A DNA stretch of 64,000 bases from Plasmopara viticola (GCA_001695595.3 MBPM02000116.1:1-64000); one strand, 5' to 3'. Positions 10,868-23,464 are shown, counted from the stretch's first letter. Translations and numbers: made by a program. Notes: generated by a model not told the origin, from the letters alone.

Positions 10868-10948
10868 CGACAGCTGTGAGACTTGAACTCACGCGGGTTA
10901 CCCCAATAGATTTCGAGTCTATCGCCTTAACCGCTCGGCCAAGCTGTC
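10868..10948 (-). tRNA. trnS-CGA: tRNA-Ser(CGA), copy 28
   Basis: Consensus; 386 bp to next copy. Confidence 0.95.
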
Positions 10949-11253
10949 TTAGCACTGAAGACAGCACCTACACTGCATCAGCAAGTTGCTTTCAGTATGC
11001 CACGCTACCTAACACATTTATCACCGCTCTGTTTTCAAAGTTCACTTTTTAGCAGCTACAAGTACGAGCGGCATCGTTCCTTAGCTTCAAAGGTCAGGCC
11101 CATACGTTTCGCTATATTCATATTCATGCGGTCGTTATGATCGCATATGCTTGACACCAAAGACGTCTGATTACGGAAAATTATCGAGGTTGGGCAATGC
11201 TTCGTAGATAAAATATTTTCCAGCAGATGTGACTTTTTGCAGCCTTCACAAAT

Positions 11254-11334
11254 CGACAGCTGTGAGACTTGAACTCACGCGGGTTACCCCAATAGATTTC
11301 GAGTCTATCGCCTTAACCGCTCGGCCAAGCTGTC
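11254..11334 (-). tRNA. trnS-CGA: tRNA-Ser(CGA), copy 29
   Basis: Consensus; 407 bp to next copy. Confidence 0.95.
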
Positions 11335-11660
11335 TTAGCACTGAAGACAGCACCTACATTGCATCAGCAAGTTGCTTTCAGTATGCCATGCTACCTAACA
11401 CGTTTATCTCCGCTGTGTTTTCAAAGTTCACCGCTGGGCTTTCAAAGTTCACATTTTAGCAGCTCCAATACGAGCGGCATCGTTCCTTAGCTTCAAAGGT
11501 CAGGCCCATACGTTTCGCTATATTCATATTCATGCGGTCGTTATGATCGCATATGCTTGACACCAAAGACGTCTGATTACGGAAAATTATCGAGGTTGGG
11601 CAATGCTTCGTAGATAAAATAATTTTCCAGCAGATGTGACTTTTTGCAGCCTTCACAAAT

Positions 11661-11741
11661 CGACAGCTGTGAGACTTGAACTCACGCGGGTTACCCCAAT
11701 AGATTTCGAGTCTATCGCCTTAACCGCTCGGCCAAGCTGTC
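11661..11741 (-). tRNA. trnS-CGA: tRNA-Ser(CGA), copy 30
   Basis: Consensus; 385 bp to next copy. Confidence 0.95.
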
Positions 11742-12045
11742 TTAGCACTGAAGACAGCACCTACATGCATCAGCAAGTTGCTTTCAGTATGCCACGCTAC
11801 CTAACACATTTATCACCGCTCTGTTTTAAAAGTTTACATTTAGCAGCTACAAATACGAGCGGCATCGTTCCTTAGCTTCAAAGGTCAGGCCCATACGTTT
11901 CGCTATATTCATATTCATGCGGTCGTTATGATCGCATATGCTTGACACCAAAGACGTCTGATTACGGAAAATTATCGAGGTTGGGCAATGCTTCGTAGAT
12001 AAAATAATTTTCCAGCAGATGTGACTTTTTGCAGCATTCACAAAT

Positions 12046-12126
12046 CGACAGCTGTGAGACTTGAACTCACGCGGGTTACCCCAATAGATTTCGAGTCTAT
12101 CGCCTTAACCGCTCGGCCAAGCTGTC
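12046..12126 (-). tRNA. trnS-CGA: tRNA-Ser(CGA), copy 31
   Basis: Consensus; 384 bp to next copy. Confidence 0.95.
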
Positions 12127-12429
12127 TTAGCACTGAAGACAGCACCTACATGCATCAGCAAGTTGCTTTCAGTATGCCACGCTACCTAACACATTTATCA
12201 CCGCTCTGTTTTCAAAGTTCACTTTTAGCAGCTACAAATACGAGCGGCATCGTTCCTTAGCTTCAAAGGTCAGGCCCATACGTTTCGCTATATTCATATT
12301 CATGCGGTCGTTATGATCGCATATGCTTGACACCAAAGACGTCTGATTACGGAAAATTATCGAGGTTGGGCAATGCTTCGTAGATAAAAATATTTTCCAG
12401 CAGATGTGACTTTTGCAGCATTCACAAAT

Positions 12430-12510
12430 CGACAGCTGTGAGACTTGAACTCACGCGGGTTACCCCAATAGATTTCGAGTCTATCGCCTTAACCGCTCGG
12501 CCAAGCTGTC
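12430..12510 (-). tRNA. trnS-CGA: tRNA-Ser(CGA), copy 32
   Basis: Consensus; 400 bp to next copy. Confidence 0.95.
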
Positions 12511-12829
12511 TTAGCACTGAAGACAGCACCTACACTGCATCAGCAAGTTGCTTAGTATGCCATGCTACCTAACACATTTATCTCCGCTGTGTTTTCAAAG
12601 TTCACCGCTGGTTTCAAAGTTACATTTTAGCAGCTCAAATACGAGCGGCATCGTTCCTTAGCTTCAAAGGTCAGGCCCATACGTTTCGCTATATTCATAT
12701 TCATGCGGTCGTTATGATCGCATATGCTTGACACCAAAGACGTCTGATTACGGAAAATTATCGAGGTTGGGCAATGCTTCGTAGATAAAATATTTTCCAG
12801 CAGATGTGACTTTTGCAGCATTCACAAAT

Positions 12830-12910
12830 CGACAGCTGTGAGACTTGAACTCACGCGGGTTACCCCAATAGATTTCGAGTCTATCGCCTTAACCGCTCGG
12901 CCAAGCTGTC
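12830..12910 (-). tRNA. trnS-CGA: tRNA-Ser(CGA), copy 33
   Basis: Consensus; 386 bp to next copy. Confidence 0.95.
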
Positions 12911-13215
12911 TTAGCACTGAAGACAGCACCTACATTGCATCAGCAAGTTGCTTTCAGTATGCCATGCTACCTAACACATTTATCACCGCTCTGTTTTCAA
13001 AGTTCACTTTTTAGCAGCTACAAGTACGAGCGGCATCGTTCCTTAGCTTCAAAGGTCAGGCCCATACGTTTCGCTATATTCATATTCATGCGGTCGTTAT
13101 GATCGCATATGCTTGACACCAAAGACGTCTGATTACGGAAAATTATCGAGGTTGGGCAATGCTTCGTAGATAAAATATTTTCCAGCAGATGTGACTTTTT
13201 GCAGCATTCACAAAT

Positions 13216-13296
13216 CGACAGCTGTGAGACTTGAACTCACGCGGGTTACCCCAATAGATTTCGAGTCTATCGCCTTAACCGCTCGGCCAAGCTGTC
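13216..13296 (-). tRNA. trnS-CGA: tRNA-Ser(CGA), copy 34
   Basis: Consensus; 386 bp to next copy. Confidence 0.95.
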
Positions 13297-13601
13297 TTAG
13301 CACTGAAGACAGCACCTACATTGCATCAGCAAGTTGCTTTCAGTATGCCACGCTACCTAACACATTTATCACCGCTCTGTTTTCAAAGTTCACTTTTTAG
13401 CAGCTACAAGTACGAGCGGCATCGTTCCTTAGCTTCAAAGGTCAGGCCCATACGTTTCGCTATATTCATATTCATGCGGTCGTTATGATCGCATATGCTT
13501 GACACCAAAGACGTCTGATTACGGAAAATTATCGAGGTTGGGCAATGCTTCGTAGATAAAATATTTTCCAGCAGATGTGACTTTTTGCAGCATTCACAAA
13601 T

Positions 13602-13682
13602 CGACAGCTGTGAGACTTGAACTCACGCGGGTTACCCCAATAGATTTCGAGTCTATCGCCTTAACCGCTCGGCCAAGCTGTC
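13602..13682 (-). tRNA. trnS-CGA: tRNA-Ser(CGA), copy 35
   Basis: Consensus; 403 bp to next copy. Confidence 0.95.
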
Positions 13683-14004
13683 TTAGCACTGAAGATAGCA
13701 CCTACATTCCATCAGCAAGTTGCTTTCAGTATGCCATGCTACCTAACACATTTATCACCTGTGTTTTCAATCTCGCTGTGTTTTCAAAGTTTTCACACTT
13801 TTAGCAGCTCAAATACGAGTGGCATCGTTCCTTAGCTTCAAAGGTCAGGCCCATACGTTTCGCTATATTCATATTCATGCGGTCGTTATGATCGCATATG
13901 CTTGACACCAAAGACGTCTGATTACGGAAAATTATCGAGGTTGGGCAATGCTTCGTAGATAAAAATATTTTCCAGCAGATGTGACTTTTGCAGCATTCAC
14001 AAAT

Positions 14005-14085
14005 CGACAGCTGTGAGACTTGAACTCACGCGGGTTACCCCAATAGATTTCGAGTCTATCGCCTTAACCGCTCGGCCAAGCTGTC
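14005..14085 (-). tRNA. trnS-CGA: tRNA-Ser(CGA), copy 36
   Basis: Consensus; its leader-side spacer is the first 3x spacer (421 bp to next copy). Confidence 0.95.
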
Positions 14086-14425
14086 TTAGCACTGAAGATA
14101 GCACCTAGATTGCATGAGCAAGTTGCTTACAGTATGCCATGCTACCTAACACATTTATCACCCCTGTGTTTTCAAAGTCATCGCTGTTTTAAGTTCACCG
14201 CTGTGTTTTCAAAGTTCACTTTTAGCAGCTCAAATACGAGTGGCATCGTTCCTTAGCTTCAAAGGTCAGGCCCATACGTTTCGCTATATTCATATTCATG
14301 CGGTCGTTATGATCGCATATGCTTGACACCAAAGACGTCTGATTACGGAAAATTATCGAGGTTGGGCAATGCTTCGTAGATAAAAATATTTTCCAGCAGA
14401 TGTGACTTTTGCAGCATTCACAAAT

Positions 14426-14506
14426 CGACAGCTGTGAGACTTGAACTCACGCGGGTTACCCCAATAGATTTCGAGTCTATCGCCTTAACCGCTCGGCCAA
14501 GCTGTC
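14426..14506 (-). tRNA. trnS-CGA: tRNA-Ser(CGA), copy 37
   Basis: Consensus; 383 bp to next copy. Confidence 0.95.
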
Positions 14507-14808
14507 TTAGCACTGAAGACAGCACCTACATTGCATGAGCAAGTTGCTTACAGTATGCCATGCTACCTAACACATTTATCACCGCTGTGTTTTCAAAGTT
14601 CACTTTTAGCAGCTCAAATACGAGGGCATCGTTCCTTAGCTTCAAAGGTCAGGCCCATACGTTTCGCTATATTCATATTCATGCGGTCGTTATGATCGCA
14701 TATGCTTGACACCAAAGACGTCTGATTACGGAAAATTATCGAGGTTGGGCAATGCTTCGTAGATAAAAATATTTTCCAGCAGATGTGACTTTTGCAGCAT
14801 TCACAAAT

Positions 14809-14889
14809 CGACAGCTGTGAGACTTGAACTCACGCGGGTTACCCCAATAGATTTCGAGTCTATCGCCTTAACCGCTCGGCCAAGCTGTC
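14809..14889 (-). tRNA. trnS-CGA: tRNA-Ser(CGA), copy 38
   Basis: Consensus; 419 bp to next copy. Confidence 0.95.
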
Positions 14890-15227
14890 TTAGCACTGAA
14901 GACAGCACCTAGATTGCATGAGCAAGTTGCTTACAGTATGCCATGCTACCTAACACATTTATCACCCTGTGTTTTCAAAGTCACCGCTTTTTAAGTTCAC
15001 CGCTGTGTTTTCAAAGTTCACTTTTAGCAGCTCAAATACGAGTGGCATCGTTCCTTAGCTTCAAAGGTCAGGCCCATACGTTTCGCTATATTCATATTCA
15101 TGCGGTCGTTATGATCGCATATGCTTGACACCAAAGACGTCTGATTACGGAAAATTATCGAGGTTGGGCAATGCTTCGTAGATAAAAATATTTTCCAGCA
15201 GATGTGACTTTTGCAGCATTCACAAAT

Positions 15228-15308
15228 CGACAGCTGTGAGACTTGAACTCACGCGGGTTACCCCAATAGATTTCGAGTCTATCGCCTTAACCGCTCGGCC
15301 AAGCTGTC
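15228..15308 (-). tRNA. trnS-CGA: tRNA-Ser(CGA), copy 39
   Basis: Consensus; 422 bp to next copy. Confidence 0.95.
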
Positions 15309-15649
15309 TTAGCACTGAAGACAGCACCTACATTGCATGAGCAAGTTGCTTACAGTATGCCATGCTACCTAACACATTTATCACCCTGTGTTTTCAAAGT
15401 CACGCTGTGTTTTTTAAGTTCACCGCTGTGTTTTCAAAGTTCACTTTTAGCAGCTCAAATACGAGGGCATCGTTCCTTAGCTTCAAAGGTCAGGCCCATA
15501 CGTTTCGCTATATTCATATTCATGCGGTCGTTATGATCGCATATGCTTGACACCAAAGACGTCTGATTACGGAAAATTATCGAGGTTGGGCAATGCTTCG
15601 TAGATAAAAATATTTTCCAGCAGATGTGACTTTTGCAGCATTCACAAAT

Positions 15650-15730
15650 CGACAGCTGTGAGACTTGAACTCACGCGGGTTACCCCAATAGATTTCGAGT
15701 CTATCGCCTTAACCGCTCGGCCAAGCTGTC
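15650..15730 (-). tRNA. trnS-CGA: tRNA-Ser(CGA), copy 40
   Basis: Consensus; 393 bp to next copy. Confidence 0.95.
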
Positions 15731-16042
15731 TTAGCACTGAAGACAGCACCTACATTGCATCAGCAAGTTGCTTACAGTATGCCATGCTACCTAACACATT
15801 TATCACCGCTGTGCAAAGTTTTTTCAAAGTTCACTTTTAGCAGCTCCATATACGAGCAGCATCGTTCCTTGGCTTTAAAGGTCAGGCCCATACGTTTCGC
15901 TATATTCATATTCATGCGGTCGTTATGATCGCATATGCTTGACACCAAAGACGTCTGATTACGAAAAATTATCGAGGTTGGGCAATGCTTCGTAGATAAA
16001 ATAATTTTCCAGCAGATGTGACTTTTTGCAGCATTCACAAAT

Positions 16043-16123
16043 CGACAGCTGTGAGACTTGAACTCACGCGGGTTACCCCAATAGATTTCGAGTCTATCGC
16101 CTTAACCGCTCGGCCAAGCTGTC
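16043..16123 (-). tRNA. trnS-CGA: tRNA-Ser(CGA), copy 41
   Basis: Consensus; 401 bp to next copy. Confidence 0.95.
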
Positions 16124-16443
16124 TTAGCACTGAAGACAGCACCTACATTGCATCAGCAAGTTGCTTACAGTATGCCATGCTACCTAACACATTTATCACC
16201 GCTGTGTTTTCAAAGTTCACCGCTGTTTAAGTTCACTTTTAGCAGCTCAAATACGAGCGGCATCGTTCCTTAGCTTCAAAGGTCAGGCCCATACGTTTCG
16301 CTATATTCATATTCATGCGGTCGTTATGATCGCATATGCTTGACACCAAAGACGTCTGATTACGGAAAATTATCGAGGTTGGGCAATGCTTCGTAGATAA
16401 AAATATTTTCCAGCAGATGTGACTTTTTGCAGCATTCACAAAT

Positions 16444-16524
16444 CGACAGCTGTGAGACTTGAACTCACGCGGGTTACCCCAATAGATTTCGAGTCTATCG
16501 CCTTAACCGCTCGGCCAAGCTGTC
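16444..16524 (-). tRNA. trnS-CGA: tRNA-Ser(CGA), copy 42
   Basis: Consensus; 387 bp to next copy. Confidence 0.95.
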
Positions 16525-16830
16525 TTAGCACTGAAGATAGCACCTAGATTGCATGAGCAAGTTGCTTACAGTATGCCATGCTACCTAACACATTTATCAC
16601 CGCTCTGTTTTCAAAGTTTACATTTTAGCAGCTACAAATACGAGCGGCATCGTTCCTTAGCTTCAAAGGTCAGGCCCATACGTTTCGCTATATTCATATT
16701 CATGCGGTCGTTATGATCGCATATGCTTGACACCAAAGACGTCTGATTACGGAAAATTATCGAGGTTGGGCAATGCTTCGTAGATAAAATAATTTTCCAG
16801 CAGATGTGACTGTTTGCAGCATTCACAAAT

Positions 16831-16911
16831 CGACAGCTGTGAGACTTGAACTCACGCGGGTTACCCCAATAGATTTCGAGTCTATCGCCTTAACCGCTCG
16901 GCCAAGCTGTC
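16831..16911 (-). tRNA. trnS-CGA: tRNA-Ser(CGA), copy 43
   Basis: Consensus; 401 bp to next copy. Confidence 0.95.
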
Positions 16912-17231
16912 TTAGCACTGAAGATAGCACCTAGATTGCATGAGCAAGTTGCTTACAGTATGCCATGCTACCTAACACATTTATCACCCTGTGTTTTCAA
17001 AGTCACGCTGTGTTTCAAAGTTCACTTTTAGCAGCTCAAATACGAGTGGCATCGTTCCTTAGCTTCAAAGGTCAGGCCCATACGTTTCGCTATATTCATA
17101 TTCATGCGGTCGTTATGATCGCATATGCTTGACACCAAAGACGTCTGATTACGGAAAATTATCGAGGTTGGGCAATGCTTCGTAGATAAAAATATTTTCC
17201 AGCAGATGTGACTTTTGCAGCATTCACAAAT

Positions 17232-17312
17232 CGACAGCTGTGAGACTTGAACTCACGCGGGTTACCCCAATAGATTTCGAGTCTATCGCCTTAACCGCTC
17301 GGCCAAGCTGTC
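17232..17312 (-). tRNA. trnS-CGA: tRNA-Ser(CGA), copy 44
   Basis: Consensus; 404 bp to next copy. Confidence 0.95.
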
Positions 17313-17635
17313 TTAGCACTGAAGACAGCACCTACATTGCATGAGCAAGTTGCTTACAGTATGCCATGCTACCTAACACATTTATCACCCTGTGTTTTCA
17401 AAGTCACCGCTGTGTTTTCAAAGTTCACTTTTAGCAGCTCCAAATACGAGTGGCATCGTTCCTTAGCTTCAAAGGTCAGGCCCATACGTTTCGCTATATT
17501 CATATTCATGCGGTCGTTATGATCGCATATGCTTGACACCAAAGACGTCTGATTACGGAAAATTATCGAGGTTGGGCAATGCTTCGTAGATAAAAATATT
17601 TTCCAGCAGATGTGACTTTTGCAGCATTCACAAAT

Positions 17636-17716
17636 CGACAGCTGTGAGACTTGAACTCACGCGGGTTACCCCAATAGATTTCGAGTCTATCGCCTTAACC
17701 GCTCGGCCAAGCTGTC
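17636..17716 (-). tRNA. trnS-CGA: tRNA-Ser(CGA), copy 45
   Basis: Consensus; 427 bp to next copy. Confidence 0.95.
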
Positions 17717-18062
17717 TTAGCACTGAAGACAGCACCTACATTGCATGAGCAAGTTGCTTACAGTATGCCATGCTACCTAACACATTTATCACCCTGTGTT
17801 TTCAAAGTCCACCGCTGTGTTTTTAAGTTCACCGCTGTGTTTTCAAAGTTCACTTTTTAGCAGCTCCAAATACGAGTGGCATCGTTCCTTAGCTTCAAAG
17901 GTCAGGCCCATACGTTTCGCTATATTCATATTCATGCGGTCGTTATGATCGCATATGCTTGACACCAAAGACGTCTGATTACGGAAAATTATCGAGGTTG
18001 GGCAATGCTTCGTAGATAAAAATATTTTCCAGCAGATGTGACTTTTTGCAGCATTCACAAAT

Positions 18063-18143
18063 CGACAGCTGTGAGACTTGAACTCACGCGGGTTACCCCA
18101 ATAGATTTCGAGTCTATCGCCTTAACCGCTCGGCCAAGCTGTC
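18063..18143 (-). tRNA. trnS-CGA: tRNA-Ser(CGA), copy 46
   Basis: Consensus; 422 bp to next copy. Confidence 0.95.
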
Positions 18144-18484
18144 TTAGCACTGAAGACAGCACCTACATTGCATGAGCAAGTTGCTTACAGTATGCCATGC
18201 TACCTAACACATTTATCACCCCTGTGTTTTCAAAGTCACCGCTGTGTTTTAAGTTCACCGCTGTGTTTTCAAAGTTCACTTTTAGCAGCTCAAATACGAG
18301 TGGCATCGTTCCTTAGCTTCAAAGGTCAGGCCCATACGTTTCGCTATATTCATATTCATGCGGTCGTTATGATCGCATATGCTTGACACCAAAGACGTCT
18401 GATTACGGAAAATTATCGAGGTTGGGCAATGCTTCGTAGATAAAATATTTTCCAGCAGATGTGACTTTTGCAGCATTCACAAAT

Positions 18485-18565
18485 CGACAGCTGTGAGACT
18501 TGAACTCACGCGGGTTACCCCAATAGATTTCGAGTCTATCGCCTTAACCGCTCGGCCAAGCTGTC
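18485..18565 (-). tRNA. trnS-CGA: tRNA-Ser(CGA), copy 47
   Basis: Consensus; 405 bp to next copy. Confidence 0.95.
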
Positions 18566-18889
18566 TTAGCACTGAAGACAGCACCTAGATTGCATGAGCA
18601 AGTTGCTTACAGTATGCCATGCTACCTAACACATGTTATCACCGCTGTGTTTTCAAAGTTCACCGCTGTTTTCAAAGTTCACTTTTTAGCAGCTCAAATA
18701 CGAGTGGCATCGTTCCTTAGCTTCAAAGGTCAGGCCCATACGTTTCGCTATATTCATATTCATGCGGTCGTTATGATCGCATATGCTTGACACCAAAGAC
18801 GTCTGATTACGGAAAATTATCGAGGTTGGGCAATGCTTCGTAGATAAAAATATTTTCCAGCAGATGTGACTTTTGCAGCATTCACAAAT

Positions 18890-18970
18890 CGACAGCTGTG
18901 AGACTTGAACTCACGCGGGTTACCCCAATAGATTTCGAGTCTATCGCCTTAACCGCTCGGCCAAGCTGTC
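18890..18970 (-). tRNA. trnS-CGA: tRNA-Ser(CGA), copy 48
   Basis: Consensus; 421 bp to next copy. Confidence 0.95.
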
Positions 18971-19310
18971 TTAGCACTGAAGACAGCACCTACATTGCAT
19001 GAGCAAGTTGCTTACAGTATGCCATGCTACCTAACACATTTATCACCCTGTGTTTTCAAAGTCACGCTGTGTTTTGTTCACCGCTGTGTTTTCAAAGTTC
19101 ACTTTTTAGCAGCTCCAAATACGAGTGGCATCGTTCCTTAGCTTCAAAGGTCAGGCCCATACGTTTCGCTATATTCATATTCATGCGGTCGTTATGATCG
19201 CATATGCTTGACACCAAAGACGTCTGATTACGGAAAATTATCGAGGTTGGGCAATGCTTCGTAGATAAAAATATTTTCCAGCAGATGTGACTTTTGCAGC
19301 ATTCACAAAT

Positions 19311-19391
19311 CGACAGCTGTGAGACTTGAACTCACGCGGGTTACCCCAATAGATTTCGAGTCTATCGCCTTAACCGCTCGGCCAAGCTGTC
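19311..19391 (-). tRNA. trnS-CGA: tRNA-Ser(CGA), copy 49
   Basis: Consensus; 423 bp to next copy. Confidence 0.95.
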
Positions 19392-19733
19392 TTAGCACTG
19401 AAGACAGCACCTACATGAGCAAGTTGCTTACAGTATGCCATGCTACCTAACACATTTATCACCCCTGTGTTTTCAAAGTCCACCGCTGTGTTTTTTAAGT
19501 TCACCGCTGTGTTTTCAAAGTTCACTTTTAGCAGCTCCAAATACGAGTGGCATCGTTCCTTAGCTTCAAAGGTCAGGCCCATACGTTTCGCTATATTCAT
19601 ATTCATGCGGTCGTTATGATCGCATATGCTTGACACCAAAGACGTCTGATTACGGAAAATTATCGAGGTTGGGCAATGCTTCGTAGATAAAAATATTTTC
19701 CAGCAGATGTGACTTTTTGCAGCATTCACAAAT

Positions 19734-19814
19734 CGACAGCTGTGAGACTTGAACTCACGCGGGTTACCCCAATAGATTTCGAGTCTATCGCCTTAACCGC
19801 TCGGCCAAGCTGTC
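19734..19814 (-). tRNA. trnS-CGA: tRNA-Ser(CGA), copy 50
   Basis: Consensus; 410 bp to next copy. Confidence 0.95.
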
Positions 19815-20143
19815 TTAGCACTGAAGACAGCACCTACATTGCATGAGCAAGTTGCTTACAGTATGCCATGCTACCTAACACATTTATCACCCCTGTGTTT
19901 TCAAAGTCACGCTGTGTTTTTAAGTTCAAAAGTTCACTTTTAGCAGCTCAAATACGAGTGGCATCGTTCCTTAGCTTCAAAGGTCAGGCCCATACGTTTC
20001 GCTATATTCATATTCATGCGGTCGTTATGATCGCATATGCTTGACACCAAAGACGTCTGATTACGGAAAATTATCGAGGTTGGGCAATGCTTCGTAGATA
20101 AAAATATTTTCCAGCAGATGTGACTTTTGCAGCATTCACAAAT

Positions 20144-20224
20144 CGACAGCTGTGAGACTTGAACTCACGCGGGTTACCCCAATAGATTTCGAGTCTATCG
20201 CCTTAACCGCTCGGCCAAGCTGTC
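20144..20224 (-). tRNA. trnS-CGA: tRNA-Ser(CGA), copy 51
   Basis: Consensus; 427 bp to next copy. Confidence 0.95.
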
Positions 20225-20570
20225 TTAGCACTGAAGACAGCACCTACATTGCATGAGCAAGTTGCTTACAGTATGCCATGCTACCTAACACATTTATCAC
20301 CCCTGTGTTTTCAAAGTCCACCGCTGTGTTTTTAAGTTCACCGCTGTGTTTTCAAAGTTCACTTTTTAGCAGCTCCAAATACGAGTGGCATCGTTCCTTA
20401 GCTTCAAAGGTCAGGCCCATACGTTTCGCTATATTCATATTCATGCGGTCGTTATGATCGCATATGCTTGACACCAAAGACGTCTGATTACGGAAAATTA
20501 TCGAGGTTGGGCAATGCTTCGTAGATAAAAATATTTTCAGCAGATGTGACTTTTTGCAGCATTCACAAAT

Positions 20571-20650
20571 CGACAGCTGTGAGACTTGAACTCACGCGGG
20601 TTACCCCAATAGATTTCGAGTCTATCGCCTTAACGCTCGGCCAAGCTGTC
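20571..20650 (-). tRNA. trnS-CGA: tRNA-Ser(CGA), copy 52, D-loop G deleted
   Basis: First copy of subfamily del: one of the two invariant D-loop G (G18/G19) is missing (TAACGCTCGG on +), which also shortens the A box. Probably impaired. 396 bp to next copy. Confidence 0.75.
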
Positions 20651-20966
20651 TTAGCACTGAAGACAGCACCTACATTGCATGAGCAAGTTGCTTACAGTAT
20701 GCCATGCTACCTAACACATTTATCACCCCTGTGTTTTCAAAGTCCACGCTGTGTTTTTTACTTCAAAGTTCACTTTTAGTCAGAGCATCGTTCCTTAGCT
20801 AAAGGTCAGGCCCATACGTTTCGCTATATTCATATTCATGCGGTCGTTATGATCGCATATGCTTGACACCAAAGACGTCTGATTACGGAAAATTATCGAG
20901 GTTGGGCAATGCTTCGTAGATAAAAATATTTTCCAGCAGATGTGACTTTTTGCAGCATTCACAAAT

Positions 20967-21047
20967 CGACAGCTGTGAGACTTGAACTCACGCGGGTTAC
21001 CCCAATAGATTTCGAGTCTATCGCCTTAACCGCTCGGCCAAGCTGTC
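20967..21047 (-). tRNA. trnS-CGA: tRNA-Ser(CGA), copy 53
   Basis: Consensus; 404 bp to next copy. Confidence 0.95.
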
Positions 21048-21370
21048 TTAGCACTGAAGACAGCACCTACATTGCATGAGCAAGTTGCTTACAGTATGCC
21101 ATGCTACCTAACACATTTATCACCCTGTGTTTTCAAAGTTCACGCTGTGTTTTCAAAGTTCACTTTTAGCAGCTCCAAATACGAGTGGCATCGTTCCTTA
21201 GCTTCAAAGGTCAGGCCCATACGTTTCGCTATATTCATATTCATGCGGTCGTTATGATCGCATATGCTTGACACCAAAGACGTCTGATTACGGAAAATTA
21301 TCGAGGTTGGGCAATGCTTCGTAGATAAAAATATTTTCCAGCAGATGTGACTTTTGCAGCATTCACAAAT

Positions 21371-21451
21371 CGACAGCTGTGAGACTTGAACTCACGCGGG
21401 TTACCCCAATAGATTTCGAGTCTATCGCCTTAACCGCTCGGCCAAGCTGTC
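21371..21451 (-). tRNA. trnS-CGA: tRNA-Ser(CGA), copy 54
   Basis: Consensus; 392 bp to next copy. Confidence 0.95.
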
Positions 21452-21762
21452 TTAGCACTGAAGACAGCACCTACACTGCATCAGCAAGTTGCTTACAGTA
21501 TGCCATGCTACCTAACACATTTATCACCGTGTTTTCTGTGTTTTTAAAAGTTCACTTTTAGCAGCTCAAATACGAGTGGCATCGTTCCTTAGCTTCAAAG
21601 GTCAGGCCCATACGTTTCGCTATATTCATATTCATGCGGTCGTTATGATCGCATATGCTTGACACCAAAGACGTCTGATTACGGAAAATTATCGAGGTTG
21701 GGCAATGCTTCGTAGATAAAATAATTTTCCAGCAGATGTGACTTTTTGCAGCATTCACAAAT

Positions 21763-21843
21763 CGACAGCTGGGAGACTTGAACTCACGCGGGTTACCCCA
21801 ATAGATTTCGAGTCTATCGCCTTAACCGCTCGGCCAAGCTGTC
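21763..21843 (-). tRNA. trnS-CGA: tRNA-Ser(CGA), copy 55, T-stem mismatch
   Basis: CTCAC of the T-stem became CTCCC, leaving one unpaired position; 425 bp to next copy. Confidence 0.85.
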
Positions 21844-22187
21844 TTAGCACTGAAGACAGCACCTACATTGCATGAGCAAGTTGCTTACAGTATGCCATGC
21901 TACCTAACACATTTATCACCCCTGTGTTTTCAAAGTCCATCGCTGTGTTTTTAAGTTCACCGCTGTGTTTTCAAAGTTCACTTTTAGCAGCTCAAATACG
22001 AGTGGCATCGTTCCTTAGCTTCAAAGGTCAGGCCCATACGTTTCGCTATATTCATATTCATGCGGTCGTTATGATCGCATATGCTTGACACCAAAGACGT
22101 CTGATTACGGAAAATTATCGAGGTTGGGCAATGCTTCGTAGATAAAAATATTTTCCAGCAGATGTGACTTTTGCAGCATTCACAAAT

Positions 22188-22268
22188 CGACAGCTGTGAG
22201 ACTTGAACTCACGCGGGTTACCCCAATAGATTTCGAGTCTATCGCCTTAACCGCTCGGCCAAGCTGTC
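22188..22268 (-). tRNA. trnS-CGA: tRNA-Ser(CGA), copy 56
   Basis: Consensus; 426 bp to next copy. Confidence 0.95.
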
Positions 22269-22613
22269 TTAGCACTGAAGACAGCACCTACATTGCATGA
22301 GCAAGTTGCTTACAGTATGCCATGCTACCTAACACATTTATCACCCCTGTGTTTTCAAAGTCCACGCTGTGTTTTTAAGTTCACCGCTGTGTTTTCAAAG
22401 TTCACTTTTAGCAGCTCAAAATACAAGTGGCATCGTTCCTTAGCTTCAAAGGTCAGGCCCATACGTTTCGCTATATTCATATTCATGCGGTCGTTATGAT
22501 CGCATATGCTTGACACCAAAGACGTCTGATTACGGAAAATTATCGAGGTTGGGCAATGCTTCGTAGATAAAAATATTTTCCAGCAGATGTGACTTTTTGC
22601 AGCATTCACAAAT

Positions 22614-22694
22614 CGACAGCTGTGAGACTTGAACTCACGCGGGTTACCCCAATAGATTTCGAGTCTATCGCCTTAACCGCTCGGCCAAGCTGTC
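22614..22694 (-). tRNA. trnS-CGA: tRNA-Ser(CGA), copy 57
   Basis: Consensus; 427 bp to next copy. Confidence 0.95.
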
Positions 22695-22767
22695 TTAGCA
22701 CTGAAGACAGCACCTACATTGCATGAGCAAGTTGCTTACAGTATGCCATGCTACCTAACACATTTAT

Positions 22768-22830
22768 CACCCCTGTGTTTTCAAAGTCCATCGCTGTGTT
22801 TTTTAAGTTCACCGCTGTGTTTTCAAAGTT
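22768..22830. repeat. 21-bp minisatellite, three copies (representative)
   Basis: Three consecutive 21-bp copies (22,768-22,788; 22,789-22,809; 22,810-22,830) with core GCTGTGTTTTCAAAG. The first two are variants and the third is closest to the consensus. Units elsewhere have one or two copies, and this copy number explains the three unit-length classes. Confidence 0.85.
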
Positions 22831-23040
22831 CACTTTTAGCAGCTCAAATACGAGTGGCATCGTTCCTTAGCTTCAAAGGTCAGGCCCATACGTTTCGCTA
22901 TATTCATATTCATGCGGTCGTTATGATCGCATATGCTTGACACCAAAGACGTCTGATTACGGAAAATTATCGAGGTTGGGCAATGCTTCGTAGATAAAAA
23001 TATTTTCCAGCAGATGTGACTTTTTGCAGCATTCACAAAT

Positions 23041-23120
23041 CGACAGCTGTGAGACTTGAACTCACGCGGGTTACCCCAATAGATTTCGAGTCTATCGCCT
23101 TAACGCTCGGCCAAGCTGTC
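23041..23120 (-). tRNA. trnS-CGA: tRNA-Ser(CGA), copy 58, D-loop G deleted
   Basis: Subfamily del; 424 bp to next copy. Confidence 0.75.
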
Positions 23121-23464
23121 TTAGCACTGAAGACAGCACCTACATTGCATGAGCAAGTTGCTTACAGTATGCCATGCTACCTAACACATTTATCACCCCT
23201 GTGTTTTCAAAGTCCACGCTGTGTTTTTTAAGTTCACCGCTGTGTTTTCAAAGTTCACTTTTAGCAGCTCAAATACGAGTGGCATCGTTCCTTAGCTTCA
23301 AAGGTCAGGCCCATACGTTTCGCTATATTCATATTCATGCGGTCGTTATGATCGCATATGCTTGACACCAAAGACGTCTGATTACGGAAAATTATCGAGG
23401 TTGGGCAATGCTTCGTAGATAAAAATATTTTCCAGCAGATGTGACTTTTGCAGCATTCACAAAT

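Larger units (their letters stand above)
1..14085 (-). repeat. Array block A: mixed 1x/2x units
   Basis: Units of about 385 bp (one minisatellite copy) alternate irregularly with units of about 405 bp (two copies). The leader-side spacer mostly reads GCATCAGCAAGTTGCTTTCAG. Some stretches show a three-unit rhythm (for example 7,747 and 8,920, 1,173 bp apart, have almost identical 2x spacers). It contains a 99-bp internal duplication at about 1,915-2,112. Confidence 0.85.
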